Origin: Pollenia angustigena
Lineage: Eukaryota > Arthropoda > Insecta > Diptera > Polleniidae
Assembly (NCBI GenBank): GCA_930367215.1
Contig: OV884056.1
Location: 256,087,127 to 256,151,126, forward strand
Direction: 5' to 3'
DNA: 64,000 nt
The position numbers and the translations under genes were made by a program. Shown here piece after piece: positions 1 to 12,091 of this stretch (positions are counted from its first letter, which is position 1; the number at the start of each line of letters is the position of its first letter). Below the pieces are notes generated by a model. The model was given only the letters and a program-made list of their open reading frames with translations. It did no database searches and was not told where the DNA came from.

Positions 1-67
1 AAACGCTTATTTCAAAATGAATCTAATGAATTGCTCGCTCTTAATCATGTTTACTAAGAAAGTCTCT

Positions 68-640
68 AAACAATCGACATCGTAGTAACATTGCTGTTAT
101 AGAATACAAGTTTTGTATCGAATTGAACATGACGTCGATAAAAATTGACATTGCTATTAAATTAATGACGATGACAAAGACAACGATGTTAATGGAATAA
201 GGGTGGTTAAAAATGTGGTTAAAAATTTTGCGAATATTTGCAATTTTCGGGTAACTTTTTATTGCTCTTTTCGGCAATTGTCGCCGTTATAAAGATAGCC
301 CCGTATATAAACGATTTAAACGGGACGAAAAGTGTAATGCCTTATGGCATAAGCAAGTGTGAATTTTTTAGAATAAATCAAGGTACCCTTTTTAAGAGCA
401 CAACATTTTTAAGAAACGAACATCAAATTGCATTTTTTTAATAAAAACTGACAACTTAGCAAACCAACTGTCTAAATTATTAGAGATGTGCTTTAAAAAA
501 CGATAAACTATCGACATCATTACATTGTTGTTATAGAATACAAGTTTTGAATCAAATTGATGAAGACTTCACTAAAACTTAATGTTGATTTTAAATTGAT
601 GACGATGATGACGACGTTAAATGGAATAAGGGTGATTGGT
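68..640 (+). repeat. Diverged direct duplication (68-212 and 507-640)
   Basis: Two blocks share the same order of short words: a TCGACATC start, TTATAGAATACAAGTTTTG in the middle, a GATGACGATGA-rich part and a final TGGAATAAGGGTG. They lie in the same orientation about 430 bases apart, with substitutions and small indels, so the copies are old. No coding potential or element ends were recognised. It may be a local segmental duplication or part of an unidentified repeat. Confidence 0.6.
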
Positions 641-2754
641 AAATTTTTTATCTCAAAATTGGTAAGAGAAAATGCTTGAAAAAGAGTTTTATATAAATTA
701 AGGATCTAGTTTTATATCATTTCAAAATTTATAAGATATTTTTATTTTTAACTTACCAATTGCATTTTTTAAGAATTCTTATCCGAATATTTTCTGTTTT
801 ATCAATTAAACTTTTAATCCAGTTAATTTCACTTTAATTTAATTTGAATAGTTTAGCCTAGAAAATAAAATGATCAATGCAATTTAAATAGTTAATTTTT
901 TTATGTGTCAAATGCACTAAAATATTAATTTTGTTTCGTTTAATAATAGTAATTAATATCAGTTAAAACACTTGCACTAGTAATTAAAATGTGCTAAGCA
1001 CAGTTTCAAATGTAAGAAAACAAACAAAAAAAGCGTTTTAAATAAGTTACCGATCATGTGCAAAAATTTCACTTGGTTTAAGAATAAAAGCAGTTTTTTT
1101 TTTTGGTTTTCTTTTATTCAACCGTAAATTTGAATTTTCAACCGCTCAAAAAAGAAAAAAAAAAAGATTTAAATTTCAAAATCTATTTTCTTTACAAAGT
1201 TTAAAAAGTCAACCGTTTGTAACAACTCGACCGTTTGAATGTTCGTTGAAGACTGAGAGTGCGCTTGGTATGGAACTTCCCTGAAATGCGGCAGAAGAAG
1301 TAAAAAAATTAAAAATTCATACACATAAAATCATGAAATAATAATGTTTCTTTTTTCTTATAGTTTTGCTTAAAATTTGTATATTATTTCTTTTGTATTA
1401 TTTTACTTCAATAAGCCAACAAGCAGCATATGTTGTTTTTCAAAAGGTGGTTTGGTTTTGTTTTTGTTATTCTTTAATGTATTCACGAAATGTTCAGCAA
1501 CATGTTGCCAAGCATTGCACAGCATAAAACACAATAACAATAACAATAAAGATAAACAAACAATTGTGCCTTTAGCCAACCGGTGTTTGTTTCTACTTCT
1601 TTAACTGCTTGCTGAATGGATGCTGTCTCAGCTTTTGCTGGATCTGCGCTCATGCGCAATTGAAATCAAAAGTAAACTTTTTTAGATTTTATTTTACTTT
1701 TTTTTTGAGTTTTGTTGGGTAAATAAAGAAGTAAGAAACAATAAAATATTAACATACCTACATATTTCTGAATATATCATATTTGCTCTGTCTTAAGAGA
1801 TGTTCGTTACATATAAATGTAGTTGTGTTGTTATTTTTGCTTTACATTTGCTAACCACGACATTTATCCTAATCATCTTCATCACTCCTATCCATTGAAT
1901 TGTTTTTGTTTTTTAAAGGCAGTTTACCTCTTTTTTTGTGATTTTTGTTTTGGCAGACAATGAATTGAAAACCTTTAGGCCTACTAACTACGTTTCAAAT
2001 TTCAAATGACTTGATGCTTTGGCTTTTCATGCAGATGACAGTCAAAACTGACGAGTTGTCTGTTTTTTTTTTAAAGAAAGACAAAATAAAATTGGATATT
2101 ACCTTGTGCTGCTAATACAGCACGATCTTTTTAATAATCGATTACTAATAAATCATAATTTTATAAAATTATATTGATTAGTGTTATTTTAATTTTCGTA
2201 TAATTTAAAACGCGTTGGCACAAAAAAATTATCGTTTTACAGTGGGCATAATGCCACACAAGAGAAAATAAATTTGTAGCTACTGAATGCATAATATGAT
2301 TTAATAATAGTTTAATTTAAAAAACATATCTTCTCCAATCGCAAAGTTTAAATAATATTTTTCAAGAAGTTTTATAAGTATGTATTAGATCAGCTTCTAG
2401 CAGTGTTGCTAACTCTTAAGAAGCAAAAACAGCTAAAACTAGAATAAAATTGTGGGCTAAAAATAATTATAAAATTCATCATATTATTAAAGAACTGAAA
2501 GAAATTATATACAATGATAAAAAAAATGAGAAACTCTAATTTTCATTTCTCTTTGCTTTAAAGTCATCCACTGTGCGCTGTTCAACAGCAGAAACTTGTG
2601 CTATTTTTGAAATTTAAAAAACCTGCTTAGAAGTATTTAGTAAGCAAATAACTTTTTTCCACAACAAAAGGGTTTTTATAGATTTGAAAATAAAAAATTT
2701 TGTAAATAAGAGAATAATGTTTAAAGAAAAGTTCTTAAAAAAGTTAGTTTACAT
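641..2754. other. AT-rich stretch without recognisable gene
   Basis: Homopolymer-rich sequence with no convincing exon. An imperfect AT hairpin lies at about 2142-2183 (ACTAATAAATCATAATTTTA pairing with the following bases). At 2401 the string CAGTGTTGCTAAC looks like an isolated hAT-type terminal repeat, but no matching partner end was found nearby. Confidence 0.5.
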
Positions 2755-3558
2755 CAGTGTTCGAAAATCAACACTTAATATCGCTCCTTAGTTTCCAGTT
2801 CGTTAGATTTGTGGAAAACACAAACGTTAATAGTGTTTGTTTAGAAAATCATTTAAAAAAAAAACCTTTTCCTTGTTAGTCATTTTTCGAGCACAAAAAT
2901 AATACTGTTTTTATCAAACTTAACAAAAGATGAGAACATTAAATTACGATCGTTTTTTAAGTCCACAAACTTCATGGTTTTCGGTTCGGCTCATTAATGT
3001 TCGTCCCTTTTGGCTGGTAAAAAACACCAAACATTTTTTACAAAAACAAAATACATATAAGAAAAAAAAGCAAAAAGCCAGCAAAATAATTTTACACACA
3101 CAAAACATATCGTTGGCCTCTTGTAGAAGGGCCCTAACTCACATAAATGCAACTTTACAGGAGAAGGCAAAAACATAATAGAAACTTTATGTATCATAAT
3201 GTAAAATGGCTTCTTCAATTGCTTGTTAAACTGATATTTTTGATGCTATTGTATTACATTTTTGTGACGAGGTGTATTTGTGGGAAATGTATTGGAATCA
3301 CTAAAAAACTCAATTTCGAAAAAAATCGAGTTAGGGCCTTTCTACATGCGACCGACAATATACACAAGCTGTTCATTAAATATAATGCTTGTCTACATTA
3401 TCACTACAGAACAATATATAATATTCGGCTCTTTCTTGAAAATAGTTACGAACGGTATTAAGGGTTGTGCTCGTCTACACAGTCACTAAAAAAATAGATA
3501 TCGTTCTTGGGTGTTTGAGCCGAACGCTAAATAATGTACTGTTTATTTTCGAACACTG
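2755..3558. mobile_element. hAT-type MITE, copy 1 (with a nested insertion)
   Basis: The element starts CAGTGTTCGAAAAT and ends ATTTTCGAACACTG. It is flanked on both sides by the identical 8-base target duplication GTTTACAT (2747-2754 and 3559-3566), the size made by hAT transposases. A second copy lies in the opposite orientation at 20172-20719 with a different 8-base duplication. Removing the 247-base insert at 3111-3357 leaves about 553 bases, close to the 548 of copy 2. No transposase is encoded; the short open frames here are by-products of the AT-rich sequence. Confidence 0.9.
3111..3357. mobile_element. Small MITE nested in the hAT MITE
   Basis: A 247-base insert is absent from the other copy of the host MITE. 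Its ends form an imperfect terminal repeat of about 30 bases: CGTTGGCCTCTTGTAGAAGG at the left pairs with the end running through GGGCCTTTCTACATGCGACC. The bases ATAT flank both sides and may be the target duplication. Superfamily not determined. Confidence 0.7.
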
Positions 3559-3643
3559 GTTTACATGCTATTTTTTTTTACCGGAATTACTCGATTAAGA
3601 TCCATACCAAAAACGTACATAGATATTGTTACGAAAGTAACTT

Positions 3644-4086
3644 CCCAGTAAAAAATGTGCTCCAAAAGGAGCAGGTTTTGTGTATGAATTCATACCTTAA
3701 ATCGCTTCAAACCTGCTGATGGGATGCCTGATTTTTGTATGGAGTGTTCCCGGTTTGGAGGACTATGTTCTGCTGACAATAAGCGCTTCTTTTAACATGC
3801 AAACAAAGCACTCCTAAAGTGCTTTTTTAGGGGCTAACTATATTAACATATTCATTAATGTTTTGCTTTTACTTGTTTAAATGCCTTTATCCAATCATTT
3901 TCGTATACATATATTTATTTTTTTCGGTTTGAAACCTTCCTTCTTCGCTGTCAGCACTAAAATAGCAGCTTTTTGTATATTTTATTCTGTATCATTTACT
4001 GCTGTATAAAAGCTCTTTTATTGAAGCGCTCGATTATGCGCTTTTTCCCTTAAGTGCTTCAAAAAACCAAAATTTTTTTTACTGGG
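3644..4086. mobile_element. MITE with CCCAGTAAAAAA ends
   Basis: A 443-base insert in the solo LTR begins CCCAGTAAAAAATGTGC and ends TTTTTTTTACTGGG. Compared with the uninterrupted LTR at 51410, the insertion point shows a possible 2-base TT duplication. Inside are several short palindromes around AAGTGCTT. No coding capacity. Superfamily uncertain. Confidence 0.65.
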
Positions 4087-4191
4087 TTTAGTTAAGAATA
4101 AGTTGTAATTATTGGTTAAGAATTAGATTAATTTATGTATTATCTTGTATTGATTAGTTATTAAGTATTTGTGAGTTATTTTATCAGTTAA

Positions 4192-6394
4192 CCCATTAAA
4201 GACTGAACCCCGATTTCGTGGTACGATTTTGATGAAATTTTACACATTTGATATTATGGGCATTTATATTGACATTGCGTTTTTTTTTAATTTTTACCTG
4301 TCAAACCTTGGCCCCTAGACCATGGGTATTTTTCTACCCACTTCGCTCTTAAAGAGTTCTAAAACACAAGATTTTTTGAAAACCAAAAATTCAAAAAATG
4401 CATTTATTGCATGCATTGATGTGTGTGTTGTGTGCTTATTTCACTATGTACGTTGAATCTTTCCCAGCGGGAAAAGAGGGAAGTACGGATGCCTTCTAGA
4501 GGGCCTTTGTATTCCATCTTTTGAATGAAAAGGATGGTTAAATTTTAAGGGCCGATGTTGATTTTGAATAAAACACCAATTATTTAGGAAGATATTGTCA
4601 TTTATTTTTATTATGAAAATATAAGTATGGTTCAATCATGTATGGAACAAAATATCGGCCAAATGGCCGCCGCGACCTCGGCGCTACACCTCCATCGGAT
4701 GGTCTAAATGTTCGATGACGCTGAGGCATAATTAAGATTCTATGCCGTTAATGGGCCGAATTATCTCATCCATCTTGAATTGTTGCTTGCTTATCGACGT
4801 ACACCTTTTCTGTCAAATAACCCCAAAAAAAGAAGACCAACGGTGTCAAATCAAATGATATTGGCGGCCAATTGACATCGCCACCACCTGAGATAACCCG
4901 GCCATTGAATTCGTTGCGCAAAAGATCCATTGTTTCGTTAGCTGTGTGGCACAGTCCTGCTGAAAGCACATATCGTCCACATCCATATCTTCCAATTCGG
5001 GCCATAAAAATTTCGTTATAATCTCACGATAGCGAACACCATTCACAGTAACTGCCAGACCGGCCTCATTTTGGAAAAAATACGGCCCGATGATGCCGCC
5101 AGCCCATAAGCCGCACCAAACAGTCACTCTTGTGATCGCATTGGTTTTTCGACAATTATTCTTGTATTATCATTCGCCCAAATGCGGCAGCTCTGCTTAT
5201 TGCCGAATCCACTGAGGTGAAAATGTGCCTCATCACTGAATCACGAAGTGCATTTTGATTTGAACGCCCATATTAATAATAAGCCATAATAAGGTGAGGT
5301 TCACATTCAACATTGGCCCTTTACAAGGCTTGCTCGCTTTATTCCACTCTCATATCTTTTTACACACGTTGTCATTGCTCTCGCTTCTTTTGCAGTTACA
5401 TAAGAATGGTAACGGGATCAAAAACAATTCTGTTGCTTTTGCTTGTGCGAAAAAACATAACAAAAAATGTTACTCCTTCTCTTCTCTGTTGTCATAGAAG
5501 GGAATGTGGAATGTTTTATATTTTATACGAAAGAGCCGAGGCCTTCTTACTAATGCTTTGGATGCTGCTATGGTGTATGCCAGGAATTTACACTGCATGC
5601 TAAGAAAACCTGAAGGATCTCCAATCATGAGTCAATTTTATTTCATGTGAGCGTTGTTGAAGCATTGGTGTAAGAGAAAAAGTTGTCACAAATGCACAAG
5701 AAATGGCAAAGCGCATGGAGAGCTTTTACCATATGATAAGCCATATTATTCAGCTTGGCCGTTTTGGACAATGTGAAGCAAAACTGAGTTTGGTTGTACA
5801 AAATGCAAATTTTAGTAACACCCAAAGGCTTGTTTTGCAAATTTTCATGCTGGTGTCCCAAAAAATATAAAATTATCTCAATAATCGACCACAGTTGTGA
5901 TATAAATTTCTTTATTTTTTACTTATAAATAGTTCATTTTACATAAAACATCGCATTTTTACTTGCCAAAATTTAAAAAAAAAACTATGTGTTTTGAACC
6001 CTCTGACAGCGAAGTGGGTATTTAAATACCCATCTCATTGAATCAAACCTGTGGTCAACGTTATTGGCCCACTTTAGCTAATATTTTTTTCTAAAGCAGA
6101 GCACACCTAAGGCTGTAAGTCACCAAGAGGCTTTTCCGATTTTCCACTCTCCCAATTTTCCAGAGCCGTTGTCGTTCACTTTTTCCAAATATTAAAAATT
6201 GCTAACTTGTAAGCCGCTAACTTACCCAATTAAAGGGGGCAAAATTTAATTTCAAAAATTTGTTTAAGTAGTCTTATCCTTTCTTTATCTATCTGTAAAA
6301 ACCAATTTCCGATACCTCTTACCTGAAGTTGGCCAGAATTTTTCTACGAAGGCTCTGTTTTTGGGTATTTAAATACCCATCCGTCCTTAATGGG
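4192..6394. mobile_element. piggyBac-like element with TTAA target sites
   Basis: Both ends abut TTAA (4188-4191 and 6395-6398). The terminal repeats are CCCATTAAAGACTGA and its partner CCCATTAAGGACGGA. Longer inverted repeats lie further in: 4324-4380 and 5975-6030 share GGGTA, then TACCCACTTCGCT, then AAAACACA. A leading CCC next to TTAA is the hallmark of the piggyBac superfamily. No piggyBac transposase is seen inside; instead there is a decayed DD41D mariner transposase on the minus strand. The element sits in the solo LTR at 3627-7924, so it is younger than that LTR. Confidence 0.85.
4532..5250 (-). pseudogene. Tc1/mariner transposase remnant, DD41D (rosa-like)
   Basis: Read on the minus strand, the sequence shows the catalytic-domain signature in order: FSDEAHF near 5240, VTVWCGLWAGGIIGPYFF near 5127, FQQD near 4955, NWPPISFDLTPL near 4850, and a C-terminal tail resembling the RGG..ADI..HT end of this family. 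The spacing is that of the second copy at 62623-63676, where the last two acidic residues are exactly 41 residues apart. The gene is dead: it lacks the N-terminal helix-turn-helix part, has a stop and frameshifts, has lost about 7 bases after the second catalytic Asp, and the third Asp is Val. It lies inside the piggyBac-like element. Confidence 0.85.
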
Positions 6395-6995
6395 TTAAAA
6401 TTGTTATTGTATAAGCTATGCACACTTCTAGTGTAAAAATCAATGTACAGATGTAATGTTAAAATTCTTGTGCATAATTGTACTTAAACCCCACTGTAAA
6501 TACTCGAATGTTCTTTGTTAAGTTATCTCAATTTATGGTAACGCCTAAAAGTATGCCTTAGTTTATGATGCCTAATAACTAAATTAATTCAGCCATATAG
6601 ATAGTAACTATAGATGAGTAAGTAGCCGTTATGCTGCGAACTTTCTTGAGCAGTGATAACCACTCCATAGACTCGCGAGCCAGTCAATAATCGTATTTTT
6701 CACACAGACACGGTCGGCAATTCACATGTATATTACAACTTGGTTCGTTTCAAAACTTCAGACTATCATCAGTCTCTGCGACCGCACACAAGCACATAAT
6801 ATATTTGTGTGCGTGCGTTCGGGGCTTTTTTTAGTTTGGGGCTTGGTTTTCACTGTTCTAGAGCTATCTAGACGTTACTAGTATCATCTACACGTCTGGG
6901 CTATAGTATGATGCAAGAAATGGCATCATTCATTCTAAGTTCAGATTTTGTCAATTACGTATCACGCTGAGAAAATTATAGTTGGTTGTGAATAA

Positions 6996-7746
6996 AGGCT
7001 TAGTTAGGCGAACGTTGCTGTACCGTATCTGTACTGTATCCATCAGCTGTTCTCTTTTTGTTATATGAAAACCAATACAAAAGCTTACTGCAATGCAATG
7101 TACCGTAGTTGCAACGTACCAATCTGTATAAAATAGAATTTCATGCCGCTGTTACGTGACATTTGTAAGACAGTGATGGGCGGATTTTATGTTACACTGA
7201 ATGCGGGTAATTTTGCTCTTTTTTTTGGTACTTTTTTCAGTATATCTATGGAATTGCGACAAAACAACTTACAATACAACATATTTCCAAATATACAGAT
7301 ATATATATATATATGTAGATTTCTAAAGTAAACAAATGCATATACACATAGAATGGAAATGTGAAACATATAAAAGACTTTAAATGGTATCAAAACATTT
7401 TTTGGTGTATGCACATTTACAATATATGTATGTATGCTAAAAATTTATATATGCTAAAGTACAAATTTATTTATTGTAAATCTATAATATAATTATTAAC
7501 ATTTTTACATACACAAAATACTGTTTTAATGCCATTTAAATCACGGGGTACCTTTTCTGCACAACGGTCACCGTTTGAACATTTTTGATTCCCATCACTG
7601 TGTGTTTTGTTTTATGTATACTTTTGCTTTTTGTTTATGTATGGGAAAACATATGACACGTTTTTAAACGTTCTATAAGTGCACCAACGTGCTTACAGTA
7701 CGGTGCGGTACATTACGGGTACAGCAACGTTCGCCTAACTGAGCCT
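6996..7746. mobile_element. PIF/Harbinger-like MITE
   Basis: A 751-base insert in the solo LTR. Its ends are a near-perfect inverted repeat of 29 bases that starts AGGCTTAGTTAGGCGAACGT at the left; the partner has AGGCTC. The 3-base duplication TAA flanks both sides, which fits the TWA target of PIF/Harbinger elements. No transposase is encoded. An (AT)n run and ATGTA-rich sequence occur inside. Confidence 0.75.
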
Positions 7747-7928
7747 TAAGAGCTATAAATTATGGTTGTTAAAGTGACTATGTACTAAATAAAGTTGTGT
7801 AAATTGTAAACAGTGTTTAAAGTGTTGTGATAATTTAGTTTTATTTAAAGTGCAATAAAGAACTCGAAACGGTTTATTATAAAGGAAATAAACCAAAACG
7901 TTATTGAAAGGCAGTAACGTAACAATAT

Positions 7929-9364
7929 AAACAGAGAAAACATATTTTTCAATATTGTCACCTTCAACAAAACTATTTATAACGAAAATTTGTAAGCAAA
8001 TTATGGTTAATTTAACCATATTATTATCACCGGCAATCATACTATTGTTATATTCGTCCTCTATCAAGAAATCTTTCAGCAATTTTCAGATTGGCGCTTA
8101 AATTGGAGGTTCACACCAGGATTTGAATGTGTTGATGTGTTGTTTGTCATGTTGCAGGTTACACAGCAAAACGCATTGAATGTATTTACTAGTGATGTTA
8201 CGAATATTCGTATTCATAATGCTGGTTATTCGGCTATTTTAGGACATTCGAATTCGCCAACGTAATACTTTCCAAATAAAAAGTACATGTTAAAAAAGAA
8301 TACATAAAATGGGATAAAAATATCAACTCTAAATAATTATTTATTTAAACAAAAACTGTTGTCTTTTACGCAAAATAAAATTTTCTTTTAGTAAAGTAAG
8401 AAACAAACAAAAATAATTTATGAAACTTACTCAAGTTGATGTTAAGCATTCCTAGATATACTATAACTTGGAGCATTTGTCTAGTTATCCTAGAAATATT
8501 ATCGCAGACTAGAATGGGTGAATTAAATAAGAAGAGAATTCCATTCCCATTTCATAAATTGTAAATGCGTTCGTTGCGGTGGATTGAACAAAGTATATCA
8601 GTTATCGGCTATAAATTGAAAAATATAACTATAATTCATGAGACATTTAAAGAAAATCAAAAATATCTTTTCGTTCTGCTTACACAGTGCAACACAAAAA
8701 ATGCTAACATCTTTTCGTGTCGAATTTTCAGAAGTACTTACCGAAACTAACAAAACCCCATTTGGGTTTAACTTAGTAAAGTGCTGTTCGGATTTTATGG
8801 TCTCATGTACATTTTGGCTGAAATTTTTTTTTTAGAACATACAGTTTTTCACACGATAATATCACGTAAACCGATCGAAATTTTGTTTTCCTTTCTCGGG
8901 CAGAATTGTAGTGAAAGTTAGTGGCGATAAGGTTCAGATTGCATATTCGTGACATCAATGGTATTTACATACGTATTGAACGCATAAAGTAGGTATTGAA
9001 AAAGGTCAGCTGTCTCGGATTGCCAATGATAACAAATTTTATTTTAATTTCAATGTTATCCATAAAAATTTTTGTGTGGTAGATTTCTTTTTGCCACAAA
9101 TGTTTTCATATAATGAAAAGAGTAACACAACAATTGATCAAAACAAAAAACTTGAAATGTACAACGCAACAACGTGGTGCAGACCGTCAGCTTTTTGCAG
9201 AAGAACATAAGCCGTGAGACGGCATACCCGGAATATTGCTGCAACAAAGGAAATGAATGTAATTTTTAAAAATTAACACATTTTTTAACATTGCAACCTT
9301 TTCAAAATGTTTCATTGAAAGTACCAAATTAACAAGATTTAGTTTGTTGTGTTAAATTCTCAGT
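7929..9364. other. Intergenic AT-rich sequence
   Basis: No convincing exon, element ends or RNA gene. A short palindromic stretch, TTACGAATATTCGTATTCAT, near 8196 resembles sequence at the ends of some transposons, but no partner end was found. Open frames here are short and of low complexity. Confidence 0.4.
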
Positions 9365-9590
9365 TTTCATTCTTGATAAATACAAAGAATAAGCTTGTTC
9401 CTATGCGCATTTCACTGGTTGCTTAGGCCAGATCACCGGGAAACCTTTCCCAAATAAAACTGTAGAGTGAATGAGAATTACAAACACTCACGTTTTATTT
9501 GAAACGATATCAAAGCTTAACAAAAACACCAACAATAAACAGTGTATTTATCTTTTCTTACATTCCCCACCTTAACCCAAATTAACATAC
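9365..9590 (-). repeat. Repeat family A, copy 1
   Basis: Diagnostic words in this orientation: GCGCATTTCACTGGTTGCTT, AGGCCAGATCACC, AACGATATCAAAGCTT and CTTACATTCCCCACC. The same set recurs near 32.2-33.1, 38.0, 44.3 and 57.3 kb and in part at 21.96 kb. The copy at 44285-44545 sits at the right end of a pogo-like element, which suggests that family A is part of that transposon family. Confidence 0.7.
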
Positions 9591-10898
9591 AATTTTATTA
9601 ATATAAAAATTCATATGAATTTTTCGGAGTCATTAAATCGGGCGAACGCGGTGCGATGGCCAATTTAAATAAAAAAGCGCGATATTATTCGATTGCTTAA
9701 AATTTCGCGCAGGGAAGGCATAATTGTACGTAACGTGTGAGCTGTGGCTTAATCGTGTTTGAACATCAATTCTGGATTGTTTTCTAACTCAGTGCCCATG
9801 TTCTGTAACTGTCGCGTCGAGAAACTTTTCGATTGAAATGTGAGTAATGAAACAAAAACGCCATAAATTGAAAAAGCAACAGTTTTTCGCGCTTAACTGC
9901 GCGTGTAACAGTTTTGGCGGGTAATACCTGTCAACTTAAAAAAAGTGTGTCAGTAAAATTTCTGTGAGAAAGTTCCCGCTTTGAACTGTCAAATAAACTC
10001 ACAAATAAAAATGGGGCGAGAAAAAATTTCAACACTATAATACTTAATGCAAATGTTCTTGACAAATTTTTTCATTGTTTAATTATTTATTTAAACATTT
10101 TTATAAAATATACGAATGTTTTCAAAGCTCGTTTGCAAACAACAATTAATATTTGTCGCTCTTTACATTATTTGGTATAGCGGACGCTTGTAGTTTCAAT
10201 TTTTTGTAAATTTTAGTCGCCGTCAACGATATGTGTGACTGGCTTCTTAACGTCTGCAATTTCGCATCGGCTTCGAGTGCAATGTTATGACATTTATAAC
10301 GTAACAAGGAAATCTCTTTTGATAGCCTTCGATATTAGTTGCAGACAGACTTTTTGCTCGCTTTTATTTAACATCTTTTCAATGCGAGATTTTCTCACTA
10401 AAGTAACAGAACAGGCCTTAAAATATTTTCAATCATTATGCGGTATTGAATGTCATTCACATTGACCGAAACTTGTTCGTCGTTTTATGTTAAAAATATG
10501 TTACAAAAATGTGTATCTATATGTGTTCCCGTCGTTCCTATAAGGAGCATAGGACCTCTTTCTTCCAAATCGAGTCCGTTTTCTTTATGCTGAAGGTCGT
10601 CATCATTAAATCAGATTGTTTTTCTCTGTTTCGGCTCTGTAATTGTTTTTATTTACGATGTAGTAGCTGATTGGATCCTATTGCTGGGGCTGCCAGCATG
10701 CCTCCCGGCCGACGCTCGATAGATTAGGGTTAACAGGGGTCACCAAGCCCCTTCTGGACAGTGGGTAGAGGTTTTCAATTGGAAAGGATTGGCTATGTGT
10801 ACAAATATACGTTATATTTGTATTCGCTTCACTTTCCCATTTAATCCATAAGGGGGTGCATGTTATTTTTAATAATTATTCTTTGATTTTTAGTGCCC
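9591..10898. other. Non-coding stretch with a GC-richer block
   Basis: Mostly AT-rich with no gene recognised. From about 10530 to 10790 base composition is locally less AT-rich, with blocks such as GCATGCCTCCCGGCCGACGC and CACCAAGCCCCTTCTGGACA. This may be a fragment of an unidentified retroelement; no reading frame supports that. Confidence 0.4.
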
Positions 10899-11146
10899 CA
10901 TATATGGGCAATTCCAGCGGAAAGTCTACTTTTTGTAACGTAACGCCAGAAATAATTTAAATGACTTCTCAAAAAATTGTATATGTATAGTTTACTTTTT
11001 TATATTGTGGTGTAAAGCGCAACTAGCTCTACATTAATTACAAAAGGGATAACGGTTGAACCACATAGTCCTAAAATACAACCTTATTTGCATTCTGGCG
11101 TTACATCAAAAAAAAGTAGACTTTTCGCTCAAAATGCCCATATGTG
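10899..11146. mobile_element. Palindromic MITE
   Basis: Arms of about 50 bases pair imperfectly. The left arm (10899-10951) contains ATATGGGCA, AAAGTCTACTTTTTG and TAACGCCAGAA; the right arm (11093-11146) contains the reverse complements in reverse order. The loop is AT-rich and non-coding. No clear target duplication was found. Confidence 0.65.
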
Positions 11147-11827
11147 CTTTAAACGAACAAATATTTTTAATTCTAATAGCTTGAAAAATAAATCTATATA
11201 AGTCTAAAGCTTACTAAAAAGGTTTTATTCAAAACGTCTTGCACAATTCGCAGTCTTTTTAAGTTTTGTAATGCAAGTCAAAATCCACTTCCGTTTTTTT
11301 AACGTCCCGCCAGCGCATATTTTTGCTGATATCTGCAAATCCTTGCCGTCGATTGCTGTAATTTTTTTTCTGAATATAGTGCTACTTCATAACTTTATAT
11401 ATATAAAAACCCTTTTTACAAATTTGACTTCTTCATTTAATTTTTTTACATTTTGTGGTACGAATATCACGACACGTCAAAATGGAAATGCCCATATGCA
11501 ATTTTCTTTCAATCAATTTTGCAACATTATAAATTTCTCAAGTTTTTTAAAGTGTATTCTGAAAAAAAAAACAAACAAACAATTTATTTACTTATTAAAT
11601 TAAAATGTTACTTATGCGCCACCCTTCACAAAGCATACAAAATCTATTAAATTTTTAAACACATCCGGTTCTCAATACATATATTTTTTTTTCTCAATAT
11701 TTGTTTATTGATTCTTTATATATTAAATATAAACTAACAAAAATTAATCAAATCTTATTATAATAGTTTGTTTTATATCCTGCCAGTACCAGACAAAAAT
11801 TTTATTAACACTTTTTCTGTTTACTTA
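11147..11827. other. AT-rich spacer
   Basis: Low-complexity sequence between two MITEs. Open frames of about 110 codons here are rich in Phe, Ile and Asn with no family resemblance and are not called as genes. Confidence 0.5.
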
Positions 11828-12084
11828 TGAGGGGCTTAAAGCACAAGGGGTTCAAGTGACTTATGTTAAATAATGAGACAAAAGCGGCTGTTTCACTTGT
11901 GCTCCAAGCGAAGCAGGTATTTTAATGTCAAGTGTTTGAATTGTTCACAATATCTAGTGTGCGGATAAGAATCCTACATTCATCTCTTGTGCTCTGAACA
12001 ACTTCTCTGAAATATACCCATATTCCATATGTAAACTCAATTTTAGAAAAAGGCACTTAAACCCCTTGTGCTTTAAGCCCCTCA
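11828..12084. mobile_element. MITE with TA target site
   Basis: The left end starts TGAGGGGCTTAAAGCACAAG and the right end is its exact reverse complement over 26 bases, continuing imperfectly for a few more. TA flanks each side. The size is 257 bases and there is no coding capacity. TA targets point to the Tc1/mariner superfamily. Confidence 0.85.
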
Positions 12085-12091
12085 TATGTAC

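Larger units (their letters stand above)
3627..7924 (+). repeat. Solo LTR, copy 1, interrupted by three elements
   Basis: The left part starts TGTTACGAAAGTAAC and the right part ends GTAACGTAACA, flanked on both sides by ATAT. The pieces left after removing the inserts (3644-4086, 4192-6394, 6996-7746) align with a shorter LTR at 51410-52024. Near-identical parts are the segment around TTAGTTATTAAGTATTTG and the 3' part with AACTCGAAACGGTTTATTAT. The 3' part has AATAAA polyadenylation-type signals. No gag or pol is next to it, so it is a solo LTR of a gypsy or BEL type element; the superfamily cannot be told from the LTR alone. Confidence 0.75.

Noticed and set aside
1377..1604. 75-codon plus-strand frame
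   Set aside because: Rich in Phe, Leu and Asn with an (AACAAT)n-like tail; no family resemblance, no splice or start context, in AT-rich sequence where such frames arise by chance.
2930..3461. Overlapping frames of 74 to 104 codons
   Set aside because: They lie inside the hAT MITE and its nested insert and change completely in the other MITE copy; not genes.
11271..11650. 110- and 65-codon frames
   Set aside because: Low-complexity Phe/Asn/Ile-rich translations without motifs; overlapping frames on one strand.
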